The position numbers were made by a program, and so were the translations under genes. This document shows, piece by piece, positions 26,408 to 35,277 of a stretch of 64,000 nt of DNA. The notes beneath the pieces are model-generated. The model searched no databases and was not told where the DNA came from. It saw only the letters and a list, made by a program, of their open reading frames with translations. The stretch lies in NCBI GenBank assembly GCA_016178595.1, contig JACOSY010000059.1, positions 1 to 64,000 on the forward strand. Reading direction: 5' to 3'. This DNA comes from Ignavibacteria bacterium. GTDB taxonomy: Bacteria > Bacteroidota > Ignavibacteria > UBA10030 > SZUA-254. Position 1 is the first letter of the stretch, and each line of letters begins with the position of its first letter.

Positions 26408-27679
26408 TTAGTGGACAACGATGGTTTGGTCGCGCCGCGCGCCAACCGAGACCATGCGCACGTTCGCCTCGGTTAGTTTTCCAATCGCGTCAACATACGC
26501 ACGCGCGTTTGTGGGAAGGGCATCGTATGTTCGCGCCTCGGCGGTCGAAGTCTTCCATCCTTCAAATGTCTCATACCGTGGAACGACCGCATCGAGCCTT
26601 CGCACATCGCTTGGGAACGACTTCACACTCTTCCCGTCAAGCATATAATCCGTGCAGACCTGAATTGTTTCGAAGGAGTCGAGCACATCGAGCTTGGTGA
26701 TGGCGATCTCGTCAATGCCGTTCACCATCGCGGAGTAACGGACGCTGACGGCATCGAACCAGCCGCAGCGGCGCGGCCTGCCCGTTGTTGCGCCATATTC
26801 AGTGCCGATTTCCCGAAGGCGATCACCGATCTTGTTCTGCTGTTCAGTGGGGAACGGTCCGTTTCCAACACGCGTCGAATATGCCTTGATGATCCCAAGA
26901 ATCGAAACAATCGACGTGGGTGGAATGCCAAGCCCCGTACAGGCGCCGCCGCTCGTGGGGTTTGAAGAGGTAACATACGGATACGTTCCGTGATCGACAT
27001 CGAGAAGCGCGCCTTGTGCACCTTCTGCAAGGATGCGTTTGTTTTCTTTCAGTTCGTTATTCAGGTACAACGCAGTATCGGTGACGTACTCGTCGATTTT
27101 TTTATCGAATTCTTCATACTCACACACAATCTTGTCGACGTCGAGCTCGGTGGTTCCGTAGATTCGCTTGAGGATCTGATTCTTCTCTTCGATATTGCGC
27201 TTCAGCTTGCTGACGAAGACGTCGCGGTCGAGCAAATCGACAATGCGGATTCCCACGCGCATGAACTTATCGATGTATGCCGGTCCGATGCCGCGGCCTG
27301 TCGTACCGATTTTCTCGGATGTCTGCTCGCGCATCGTATCGAGCAGCTTGTGGTAGGGCATGATCAGGTGTGCGTTGTGGCTGATGAGAAGCCGTCCACT
27401 GATGTTGATGTTGAGTTGCTTGAGCTGGTTGATTTCATCCAGCAGCGCGATCGGGTCGACGACGACTCCATTGCCGATAACGCAGGTGACATGGGGATGG
27501 AAAATTCCGGAAGGAATCAGATGGAGGATGTGCTCGGTCTCGCCGATGACGACCGTGTGCCCGGCGTTCGCGCCGCCTTGGTAGCGCGCGACGATGTCGA
27601 CATTCTCACTGAGATGGTCGACGATTTTTCCTTTTCCTTCGTCGCCCCATTGGGCGCCGACGACGATTTGTACGGGCAT
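26408..27679 (-). CDS. purA: Adenylosuccinate synthetase
   Basis: Joins IMP and aspartate using GTP, the first committed step to AMP. The 423-residue product is full length. The GTP/phosphate loop GAQWGDEGKGKIVDHL is at residue 8-23, with catalytic Asp and His nearby (ARYQGGANAGHTVVIG). IMP-contact segments GTTGRGIGPAYIDK and TGRPRRCGWFDAV and the GTP-end block TKLDVLDSFE are all present. It precedes a histidine kinase gene by 9 bases, an uncommon pairing. Confidence 0.96.
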   Translation of the reverse strand: MPVQIVVGAQWGDEGKGKIVDHLSENVDIVARYQGGANAGHTVVIGETEHILHLIPSGIFHPHVTCVIGNGVVVDPIALLDEINQLKQLNINISGRLLISHNAHLIMPYHKLLDTMREQTSEKIGTTGRGIGPAYIDKFMRVGIRIVDLLDRDVFVSKLKRNIEEKNQILKRIYGTTELDVDKIVCEYEEFDKKIDEYVTDTALYLNNELKENKRILAEGAQGALLDVDHGTYPYVTSSNPTSGGACTGLGIPPTSIVSILGIIKAYSTRVGNGPFPTEQQNKIGDRLREIGTEYGATTGRPRRCGWFDAVSVRYSAMVNGIDEIAITKLDVLDSFETIQVCTDYMLDGKSVKSFPSDVRRLDAVVPRYETFEGWKTSTAEARTYDALPTNARAYVDAIGKLTEANVRMVSVGARRDQTIVVH

Positions 27680-27776
27680 ATGTATCCAATAAAAGAAAAT
27701 CTCCGATGGGATTCAAACCCAGCGAAGATTTCGCTAGAGCGAAGCGCGACTCATGTACAGTGAACCTCGCTCTGGA

Positions 27777-30773
27777 CTATTTCATCAGGATCATCTTCTT
27801 GGTGTCTGTGAAATACCCGCCTGCCTTTCGAACATCATCATCGTATGGGATAGCCTGCAAACGATAGAAGTACATTCCGCTCGGGAAGTTGCTCGCGTCG
27901 AAGTTGACCGATTTATACCCTGCCTCTTGAGCCTCATCGACGAGAGTCGCAACGTCTTGACCAAGAAGATTGACAATCTTGAGATTGACACGAGCATCGG
28001 CAGGCAATGAAAAACGAATAACCGTTAACGGATTGAATGGATTGGGATAGTTTTGTTCCAAGCTAAATTGATGCGGGATGCGCGATGCAGGATGCGAGTT
28101 TTCAAGCTCGTTCGGCGGTGCCGGCGGTTGCTCTTCCGCATTCGCCACGATCCTGATGCGTGCCGTGCGCAACGGTATCGCCGCGCTTGCATACGAAGAG
28201 AGAACAAGCATTCCGTCCTGATCGACTCTTACCCAATACCCCAGTCCATCGGATATTGTATCTGCTACTTGATAGCCTGATCCATCGTAACCAAAGAAGC
28301 TCGACGTCGTCATTCCTCCGGGGATACTGGTAATCGTCGATGCAGGAACGGGATCGGTGACCGAACCGATGATATTCCATCCCGTGTGAACAGGGATCGT
28401 GTCTTCATAGACTGCATCACCCTGTATGGTGACACTCTGATTTGTGGTATCGACTTTGAGCCAATAGCCACCTCCAAACTGGAGCGTGTCTGCTGGTTGG
28501 TAGCCTCCATCGTAGATGAATGCACGAGAGGCGGCCATTGGATAGACCGTCGTGGTATGATTATCAGGGACACGACGGGGAAGTGACAGCAAATTCCAGC
28601 TTCCTGCACTCAGGCTCGTGAGTGACGCATTGGATGGTGTAAACTTCCACATCGCAAAGCCATTCAATGGATCGATCGTGTAGAGGGAATCTCCTCCTTT
28701 CGATGCGATCCCTCGGATATTCCCCAGTGCGCTTGTGACAGCAAGCTCTCTGGGATGAACCGGGTCACTCACGTCCACCGCACCGACCAAGCTATCGGCC
28801 CAGTAGCAGATTGTGCCTGATGCCGTCATCGAATAATGAGAGTTCACGGGAAGCGGTGTTGTTCTTCCAAGCTTGCCAATAAGACTGGGCGAGAAGGGAT
28901 TCCCGTTCACGCTAAAGACAAAGAAGCTGTCAGGACGATTCACGTACAAGTAATCCCCCAGTACGGTTACTCCAACGGGATGAGGAGAAAAGAGTGATCC
29001 CGTCTCAACTGGACTTGACGGCGTGCGCAAGTCAACGATCCTCACTCCTCCATCTGTGGTGGCCAGATAACAGGTGCTGTCTTTCAGTGCAAGATCGTAC
29101 ACGCGGTGAGGGGATTTGAAGACTGATATCCGGCTGAGCGAACTCGGTGTGGAAGCATCGATCACTTCCAAGACCGTATCACGTGATATACTTCCTGCTT
29201 GTGTCAGAAGAAGTAGACTTCCGAGCCTGTGGAGTGAGTTCGGCAGGAAAGGATTACCAGAGGCATGCACGATCCCTTCATAGCGACCTGTAACTTGCGG
29301 ATTGGAGGGATCGGACACGTTGATTGTTCTGATGCCACGAGCCGTGTCGCCATCAGCGAGCACAGAGTTGACGAGAAAAGCCGTAGACTCGTCTTGCGTA
29401 AAGACCACATCTGTCGTTATTGCCCTGCTTCCGAACAAGTCTGAGACTTCTGTAATGTAGTGATCGTAGCCAAAGTTATTCAGTGTCCACATGCCGAAAC
29501 TGCCTGCCGAGACAGCCGCAAGCGTATCGTGGAAGAATGTGATGTGGTTGGAGTATAGACCGGGCTGATAAAAACCGATATGCTTTAAGTCATTGGGATT
29601 GGTAGCATCGGCAATCCACACTCGGTTGATATATGCTGCGTAAATCTCCTCACTATCTCTCAGGGCGATTGATAAACCCTCCGGAAGATATCCTATGCTT
29701 GTGTGTATTGAGTCCAGAAGAATCGGTTGTGAAGGATCAGATATATCAATCGTAAACAACGCTGGATAGAGGCCAGCCAAATATGCCTTCGTACCGGAGG
29801 TTGTCATTGCACTAATGAACGTGTAGCCGTCATCTAAGTTTGTACTCAACTGAATATCTCCTATGAGTGCAGGCGAGGTCGGATTCGAGATAGTACAGAT
29901 GCGGAATTCGTTGCCGTTATCGCCAAGACCGATTAGCAGCAGTGTATCTTTGACCAAAAGAGATGTAAAATATCCCGTGAAACCCGCGGTTGAATACGTC
30001 AAGTGATCGGGATCGCTCGCGTTAACGATGTACAGGTCAATTGCATCAAGCGTTGCCAGGTATACATACGGATACTTCACTGTCAAGGAATAGGGCCGCT
30101 CGGGGAATAACATCGAGCCTCGGAGGTAGGGATTCGCGGGGTTGGAGATATCGACAACTCGTAGAAGTCCGCCAAAGGTTGTGACGTAGGCGAACGTACT
30201 GTCGACGACAACGCGGATAGGGCTTCCACTGATTCCAACATACCCCACGAATTGCGGCTCGGTCGGCAAGGAAATATCCTCGATATAAAAACCTCCGGTT
30301 GTAATAAGAAAAATGAGCGAATCCCTAATCACCATGTCTTTAATGGTGGAACCCAACGTCACACGCCCGACAACCACTGGCGAAGCAGGACTGGTTAGAT
30401 CAATCACTCCTAAGTAACGGCCAATACCCGAATAGGCAAAACTTCCACGAACCTTAACGGCGTTCTCTTGACCAAACGATCTCGAGTGCTGCTGTTGGAA
30501 GTTGCCAGGTAAAGCCTCCAGCGGAATTTCGCTAGACGACTCTTCTTCACTTACCTCGTCATAGTGGGAGCGCAGGCGGTTAAGCTGAAAATCCGCCCGC
30601 TGGAAACGCCTCTCCTTCTGTTTCGCCAATGAGATGCTCGAGAATGGAATGGCAAGGCAAAGAAACAGTAAAGCCAAAGATGTCGCGATGGGATGCCAGA
30701 AACCTCGTGTACGCAGGACCCCGTCGTCAAGTCTGAAATACCTACCTGCTCTTTCTATCTCTCTGTGATTCAT
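27777..30773 (-). CDS. LVIVD-repeat propeller protein with WN/GYW module and T9SS tail
   Basis: A 998-residue secreted protein. An internal signal sequence lies at about 29-50 ([15 protein letters not shown]), followed by a long run of LVIVD-type beta-propeller repeats (about 105-700; units like [17 protein letters not shown] and [17 protein letters not shown]). Next come the duplicated WN...GYW module (about 725-870), a linker encoded partly by a heptanucleotide array, and a complete T9SS type A sorting domain ([18 protein letters not shown] ... GMYFYRL ... KKMILMK). It should be exported to the cell surface; binding partner unknown. AAGGAACG precedes the ATG. Confidence 0.85.
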   Translation of the reverse strand: MNHREIERAGRYFRLDDGVLRTRGFWHPIATSLALLFLCLAIPFSSISLAKQKERRFQRADFQLNRLRSHYDEVSEEESSSEIPLEALPGNFQQQHSRSFGQENAVKVRGSFAYSGIGRYLGVIDLTSPASPVVVGRVTLGSTIKDMVIRDSLIFLITTGGFYIEDISLPTEPQFVGYVGISGSPIRVVVDSTFAYVTTFGGLLRVVDISNPANPYLRGSMLFPERPYSLTVKYPYVYLATLDAIDLYIVNASDPDHLTYSTAGFTGYFTSLLVKDTLLLIGLGDNGNEFRICTISNPTSPALIGDIQLSTNLDDGYTFISAMTTSGTKAYLAGLYPALFTIDISDPSQPILLDSIHTSIGYLPEGLSIALRDSEEIYAAYINRVWIADATNPNDLKHIGFYQPGLYSNHITFFHDTLAAVSAGSFGMWTLNNFGYDHYITEVSDLFGSRAITTDVVFTQDESTAFLVNSVLADGDTARGIRTINVSDPSNPQVTGRYEGIVHASGNPFLPNSLHRLGSLLLLTQAGSISRDTVLEVIDASTPSSLSRISVFKSPHRVYDLALKDSTCYLATTDGGVRIVDLRTPSSPVETGSLFSPHPVGVTVLGDYLYVNRPDSFFVFSVNGNPFSPSLIGKLGRTTPLPVNSHYSMTASGTICYWADSLVGAVDVSDPVHPRELAVTSALGNIRGIASKGGDSLYTIDPLNGFAMWKFTPSNASLTSLSAGSWNLLSLPRRVPDNHTTTVYPMAASRAFIYDGGYQPADTLQFGGGYWLKVDTTNQSVTIQGDAVYEDTIPVHTGWNIIGSVTDPVPASTITSIPGGMTTSSFFGYDGSGYQVADTISDGLGYWVRVDQDGMLVLSSYASAAIPLRTARIRIVANAEEQPPAPPNELENSHPASRIPHQFSLEQNYPNPFNPLTVIRFSLPADARVNLKIVNLLGQDVATLVDEAQEAGYKSVNFDASNFPSGMYFYRLQAIPYDDDVRKAGGYFTDTKKMILMK
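28070..28097 (+). repeat. Heptanucleotide tandem array in a T9SS protein linker
   Basis: Four 7-base units: GATGCGG, GATGCGC, GATGCAG, GATGCGA. They encode part of the linker SHPASRIPH just before the sorting domain. Confidence 0.7.
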
Positions 30774-30842
30774 GCAACGTTCCTTCTCGAAAATCTTCTC
30801 GGGTCAAATGGAAACTGTACGACTTCTCAGCTTCCACTCTGC

Positions 30843-31586
30843 TCAACGGAGAAGTAGCATCTTCTTTGTTGAAAGGAACGATCTAGCTTGTAAACGGTAA
30901 AAATACACCCCGCTAGGACAATTCTCGCAGTCCCAATTTATGCTATACTTTCCTTGTTCTTTCATCTCATTCACAATCACTGCTACTTCTTGGCCGAGGA
31001 TATCATACACTATGAGATGCACAAATGCCGCCTCAGGAATAGTAAAGCGAATCTCAGTTGTCGGATTAAGCGGATTCGGATAGTTTTGTTCCAGGGAGTA
31101 TTGGTAGGGCATCTCTCTTTCATCTACGTCCAAACTCGCTCTCATGCGCGAAGTGCTCAGCACGCTGGAACTACCAAGGGTCGTGTCGGCAACAGCGTAC
31201 TGAGCCGAGTTTCCTTCTGTCCACACAGCAAGCAATCTATTTGTTGAATTCTTACAGGCAAATGCTGGATAGGTGGATGTAGCGGAAGTATTGGTCAATT
31301 GCTTCACCGATCGAGTAAGCAGCTTGTAGTAGATATCGTAATTTCCTCCGGATGGCTTCTCCGCCCACATCACGAGAGCCGTGTCGGTCGAGCTTGTCGG
31401 CTTAAAGCCAGAAATATACGGGTACTGGGAAAGACCACTGGTGTTACTCAGGTTCTGATTGCTGCCCCAGGTGCCATTAGTGTTGAGTCGATAATAGATT
31501 TCATCGTTTGTACTTGAAGTATGCTCCTGCCAAACTGCAAAGAACGAGAGAGGGATTGATAGAGCAAGTGCACGATGTGGGTGCAT
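30843..31586 (-). CDS. Short T9SS-tailed repeat protein, probably internally deleted
   Basis: A 247-residue protein with AGGAGC before the ATG and its own consensus promoter. A short hydrophobic start (LALSIPLSFFAVW) leads directly into the middle of a propeller-type repeat (VWQEHTSSTNDEIYYRLNTN). A second unit follows (VMWAEKPSGGNYDIYYK), a third is partial, and then a full T9SS sorting domain (QNYPNPLNPTTEIRFTIP ... KKMLLLR). Relatives would have a separate signal peptide and more repeats, so an internal deletion that kept the frame is likely (inference). Function unknown. Confidence 0.7.
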   Translation of the reverse strand: MHPHRALALSIPLSFFAVWQEHTSSTNDEIYYRLNTNGTWGSNQNLSNTSGLSQYPYISGFKPTSSTDTALVMWAEKPSGGNYDIYYKLLTRSVKQLTNTSATSTYPAFACKNSTNRLLAVWTEGNSAQYAVADTTLGSSSVLSTSRMRASLDVDEREMPYQYSLEQNYPNPLNPTTEIRFTIPEAAFVHLIVYDILGQEVAVIVNEMKEQGKYSINWDCENCPSGVYFYRLQARSFLSTKKMLLLR

Positions 31587-31622
31587 GAAAAGCTCCTATC
31601 GATGTGTGGGAGTGGCTCAAAT

Positions 31623-31651
31623 AATATAGGAAGACTTCCCGAGACTGTCAA
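31623..31651 (-). promoter_or_regulatory. Consensus promoter for the short T9SS protein
   Basis: TTGACA, 17-base spacer, TATATT, ending about 35 bases upstream of the ATG. The best match to consensus in the window. Confidence 0.7.
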
Positions 31652-31745
31652 GGGCGGCGAAGTTGAGGTGCCGTCCTGCTTTGCACACCTCGACTTCTCT
31701 CAGTTCGACTGGAATGAGGTAAATAAGGAAGAAAAACAGGTGGTG

Positions 31746-32087
31746 CTATTTCGCAAAGCTGCCGACGGCTTTCTGAACGGTAGGGTGAAGGTCGAAGACA
31801 GTGCTCAGTTTGGTGATGACGAGGAGGCTCTCGATTTTTTTCGATGCGGCTGCAAGCTTCAAATCGCCGCCGGCATTCCGCATCGTTGTGAGTGCGCCGA
31901 TGAGCATGCTCAATCCCGAACTGTTCATCGTCTGGACGCCTGCGAGGTCGACGACGACTTTCTTCTTCCGCTTATCGACGAGCGTGTGGAGTGTGTCGTT
32001 CAGTGCCGTGGCATCCGGACCTCCGAGCACGCTTCCTTCAAGCCGGATGACGGTGATGCTATCAACGTCCTTGGTTGAGAGTTTCAT
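31746..32087 (-). CDS. STAS-domain anti-sigma-factor antagonist-like protein
   Basis: I start at 32087 (MKLSTKDVDSITVIRLEG); the track start adds 39 residues from inside secF. The 113-residue product is a single STAS domain of the SpoIIAA/RsbV type. It has the usual phospho-acceptor region with Ser residues (GVQTMNSSGLSMLIGAL, about residue 58). Such proteins bind kinase-type anti-sigma factors in their unphosphorylated form. No partner kinase or phosphatase is nearby. Its start overlaps the secF end by 26 bases, so it is coupled to the SecDF operon. Confidence 0.85.
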   Translation of the reverse strand: MKLSTKDVDSITVIRLEGSVLGGPDATALNDTLHTLVDKRKKKVVVDLAGVQTMNSSGLSMLIGALTTMRNAGGDLKLAAASKKIESLLVITKLSTVFDLHPTVQKAVGSFAK

Positions 32088-33030
32088 AGCTTGGCTTTCC
32101 CGTGACGACAGGTTGTTTGACCTTTCCGAGCTTCCGGTTGGTGTAATCGAGCACGATGGCGCTCGCAATATAGATTGACGAGTATGTACCCGTTGTGATG
32201 CCAATGGTCAATGCAAAAGCAAACCCACGGTTCACTTCACCGCCGAAAAGGAAGAGGATGAGCGTGATGACGAAGACCGTGCCGGAGGTGATGATGGTCC
32301 GGCTCAGGGTTTCGTTCAAACTCTTATTGATCAGCTCCATCAATCCCATCGAGCGGTAGATCTTCTGGTTTTCGCGGATACGGTCGAAGATAACGACGGT
32401 GTCGTTCATCGAGAGACCGATGATGGTGAGGAACGCTGCGATCATGTTCTGATCGATCTCGAAGTTCGTCCACGGGGTGAGACCGTCGAGAAAGGAGATA
32501 AGTCCCAGCGTGACCATGACGTCGTGGAAAAGGGCGACGAGTGCCCCGACGCCATAAATGAACTTAAACCGGAATGCCACATAGAGTGACATGGCTATGA
32601 GCGACGACACCACCGCGAGAAGTGCATTACGCCGCAACTCCGCTCCGACCTTCGGTCCGATCTTCTGTTCCTGCAAAACTTTGGGGCTATCGCCGCTGAA
32701 CGTCTTGTTGAGTTCAGCTTTAATCTTGTCGCCGACGGTTGTTCCTTCAGCCTGCGACTCGGTCCGAATCAAAACGGTATTCGCGTTACCGTACGCTTTG
32801 ATCTCGGCACGTGGAAAGCCGGCTCCATCCATCATCGAGCGAATCTTGCCGACATCGGAAGGCTGTTTGAACTCGACGATCATTTCCGTCCCGCCGATGA
32901 AGTCGATGCCGAAGTGGAAACCTTTGATCGCAAGTGATGCGATACCCAACACGATGACCGTGATCGATATGGTGTACCACATATTTCGCTTGCCCATGAA
33001 ATCAATACTTGTCTTACGGAAAAAGCGCAT
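32062..33030 (-). CDS. secF: Protein translocase subunit SecF
   Basis: With SecD it uses the proton gradient to help pull exported proteins through SecYEG. The 322-residue product has the six-helix RND-like topology: first helix at about 16-34, a periplasmic P1-like region (GTEMIVEFKQPSDVGKIRSM) and five clustered helices from about 135 to 300. The SecF signature is present (IGLSMNDTVVIFDRIRENQK). GGAGATG lies before the ATG. Middle gene of secD-secF-STAS. Confidence 0.95.
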   Translation of the reverse strand: MRFFRKTSIDFMGKRNMWYTISITVIVLGIASLAIKGFHFGIDFIGGTEMIVEFKQPSDVGKIRSMMDGAGFPRAEIKAYGNANTVLIRTESQAEGTTVGDKIKAELNKTFSGDSPKVLQEQKIGPKVGAELRRNALLAVVSSLIAMSLYVAFRFKFIYGVGALVALFHDVMVTLGLISFLDGLTPWTNFEIDQNMIAAFLTIIGLSMNDTVVIFDRIRENQKIYRSMGLMELINKSLNETLSRTIITSGTVFVITLILFLFGGEVNRGFAFALTIGITTGTYSSIYIASAIVLDYTNRKLGKVKQPVVTGKPSYETLNQGR

Positions 33031-33055
33031 TCACATCTCCATTGAAAAAGTTAGA

Positions 33056-34963
33056 TCAACCAAAGCTCACGTGCTTGCCACGTTCGAGCATCGTTTCGAT
33101 AATAACGCGGCTCACGACTACAGCGCTGAACACGCTGGCCACGATGCCGATCATCAGCGTGAGCGCGAAACCCTGCACCGGTCCGCTTCCGAACTGGTAG
33201 AGAATAACGCCCGTGATGAACGCCGTGAGGTTTGCGTCGAAGATGGCGGTGAACGCACGCGAATAGCCTGCATCGATCGCAGCCATGAGCGACTTGCCGG
33301 TCACGGACTCTTCACGGATACGCTCGAAGATCAGCACGTTCGCGTCGACCGCGATAGCCACAGTCAGGATGAGACCTGCAATGCCGGGTAACGTTAGTGT
33401 TCCCTGGAACGCTGCCAAGACACCGAGAACAAACAGGATGTTCAGAAAGAGGGCAATGTCTGCCATCATGCCGCCGGAGCGGTAGTAGAAAATCATGAAC
33501 ACAACGGTGAGCGCAAGCGCAAGTGTCGCAGACCAGATCCCCTTGTTGATCGAGTCTTCGCCAAGTGACGGACCGACAGTAGCCTGCTGGATGATTTCAA
33601 CGGGAGCGGGGAGCGCACCGGCTTTCAAAACGATCTCAAGAAGTTTTGCCTCTTCAACGTTATCCATGCCTGAAATTTGCGAGCGGCCGCCGGTGATCTT
33701 ATTCTGAACGACAGGAGCAGAGAAGCACGCATTGTCCATGATGATCGCGATACGCTTCTTAATGTTTGCGCCGGTGATCCGCGCCCAATCGTGAGCTCCT
33801 TCGCCGTTCATTTCCATTTCGACGATCGGTGTATTGAATTGAGGATCAATCGTCGCACGGGCATTGACAATAACGCCGCCGGTGAGTTCAGGATTCTTCT
33901 TCACTGCATAGAGAGCGAAGAATGGTTTTCCTTCCGCCGTAAAAGAAGACTTTGCCGACCAGGTGAAGCTCATGTCGGATGGAAGAAGTCTTTTTATATC
34001 CGGTTGATCAAGAATTCGCATCACCCGTGCCCGGTCTTCCTCGGCGCTGTACAACTGGCCGCTCCATGCCTGTCCTTCCTGCTGGAAAGGATTCGCGATG
34101 GCGAAGAACGGATGATCCTTTTTCGCCTGCTCAAGCGCCTTGGTCTTATCATCGGAGATATTGGCGAGTGCAGAGTCGGCTGCCGACTTGGCCGTATCGG
34201 TCTTGGCAGTGCTGGATTTCGATGCGAGGCTCTTCGAAGAATCTGCCGTCAAGGAATCGGCAAGCGGTTTGCCGGCGAGAACTTTGTCGACCGATTCGTA
34301 GACCTTGAGGGCGATTTCCGGATCGATGAGGAGCTTGAATTCCAGGAGCGCAGTTCCCTGAAGCAGTTTTCGAACTTCCTCCTCCTTGCTGACGCCGGGA
34401 AGCTCGACGATGATTCGCCGCGCACCCTGCTTCTGAATGGATGGTTCCGAAACACCATACTGATCGACGCGGTTACGAACGATTTCCTTCGCTCGGTCGA
34501 CCGCATTCGTGCTCTCGTCGCGCAGCTTGCTGACGATGTCATTGTCGCTATCACGAATGCTGCCGTAGTAGCGGCTCAGGCGCACTTGCCGTGCCTGGAA
34601 TTTCTGCTGCAGGATATCGATGACATCCTGGTCACCGGCAGCTTTCATTTCGGCGCGGACTTCATTCATGATGCTGTTGAAAAGATCATCTTTGTTTTTT
34701 GCAAGATCTTCAAGCAGCTTCAGCGTGTTGACTTCGAGGACGACACGCATCCCGCCTTGCAAATCGAGACCGAGCTTGATACGCTTTGTACGGGCATCGC
34801 GCAGATCGCTTCCATGCTCATCGACGAACTTTAAGCTGTCGGCGCTGTTGAGATTTCGAAGTTCTTTGCCGAACTTGTAGTCTTTGTATGTCGGATAGAG
34901 GAAGTAAAGCGAGATCAGAACGCAGGCGACAATGAAAACAGACTTACCACGGTTTTTCTTCAC
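33056..34963 (-). CDS. secD: Protein translocase subunit SecD
   Basis: A 635-residue SecF partner starting from GTG at 34963, with GAAGGATC upstream. The N-terminal helix (about 8-24) is followed by the P1 head region beginning LGLDLQGGMRVVLEVNT, the KQGARRIIVELPGV block, and a low-complexity Ser/Ala/Lys/Asp segment (about 240-290) that lengthens the head domain relative to the shortest SecD proteins. The membrane domain carries QATVGPSLGEDSINKG and VDANVLIFERIREE, the proton-relay Asp region. First gene of its operon, with a clear promoter. Confidence 0.95.
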   Translation of the reverse strand: MKKNRGKSVFIVACVLISLYFLYPTYKDYKFGKELRNLNSADSLKFVDEHGSDLRDARTKRIKLGLDLQGGMRVVLEVNTLKLLEDLAKNKDDLFNSIMNEVRAEMKAAGDQDVIDILQQKFQARQVRLSRYYGSIRDSDNDIVSKLRDESTNAVDRAKEIVRNRVDQYGVSEPSIQKQGARRIIVELPGVSKEEEVRKLLQGTALLEFKLLIDPEIALKVYESVDKVLAGKPLADSLTADSSKSLASKSSTAKTDTAKSAADSALANISDDKTKALEQAKKDHPFFAIANPFQQEGQAWSGQLYSAEEDRARVMRILDQPDIKRLLPSDMSFTWSAKSSFTAEGKPFFALYAVKKNPELTGGVIVNARATIDPQFNTPIVEMEMNGEGAHDWARITGANIKKRIAIIMDNACFSAPVVQNKITGGRSQISGMDNVEEAKLLEIVLKAGALPAPVEIIQQATVGPSLGEDSINKGIWSATLALALTVVFMIFYYRSGGMMADIALFLNILFVLGVLAAFQGTLTLPGIAGLILTVAIAVDANVLIFERIREESVTGKSLMAAIDAGYSRAFTAIFDANLTAFITGVILYQFGSGPVQGFALTLMIGIVASVFSAVVVSRVIIETMLERGKHVSFG

Positions 34964-35034
34964 GAAAGATCCTTCAATTCCTGAATGAGAGAAAATGAAT
35001 GGAAAACGGCAATTCCGCCGAATGTTGGAGTGAA

Positions 35035-35063
35035 AATATAACGGAATTTTCCAAGAAAGTCAA
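35035..35063 (-). promoter_or_regulatory. Promoter of the secD-secF-STAS operon
   Basis: TTGACT, 17-base spacer, TATATT; leader of about 65 bases to the GTG start. Confidence 0.7.
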
Positions 35064-35185
35064 TCACTCTTTCCGCGCGGTACCGTAACCTCCGGAAAAG
35101 ACTCTACACTCGACGACGGGAAATACTCTCTTCGATGGATAGTTATCTCCTCGATAATCTGAAAGCAATTGCAAGGGAAGAGCGA

Positions 35186-35214
35186 TTGATTCTGATTTCG
35201 AAGAGAACTATATT
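35186..35214 (+). promoter_or_regulatory. Promoter of the GH10-like gene
   Basis: TTGATT, 17-base spacer, TATATT. The predicted start falls within a following direct repeat. Confidence 0.65.
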
Positions 35215-35245
35215 GTGCAACAATTTCTATAGTGCAACAATTTCT
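35215..35245 (+). repeat. Two direct repeats just after the promoter
   Basis: GTGCAACAATTTCT occurs at 35215-35228 and again at 35232-35245, a 17-base period, overlapping the expected transcription start. Could be an operator or a small duplication. Apart from this and the two promoters, the 313-base gap shows nothing. Confidence 0.5.
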
Positions 35246-35277
35246 TCAACCCGTCACTGAATGTACTCCCGGTTCTA

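Noticed and set aside
27690-27725. T-arm-like sequence CTGGGTTTGAATCCCA on the minus strand, possible tRNA
   Set aside because: No matching acceptor stem, D-arm or anticodon arm can be built around it.
33677-34834. 385-residue plus-strand ORF
   Set aside because: Antisense shadow of secD.
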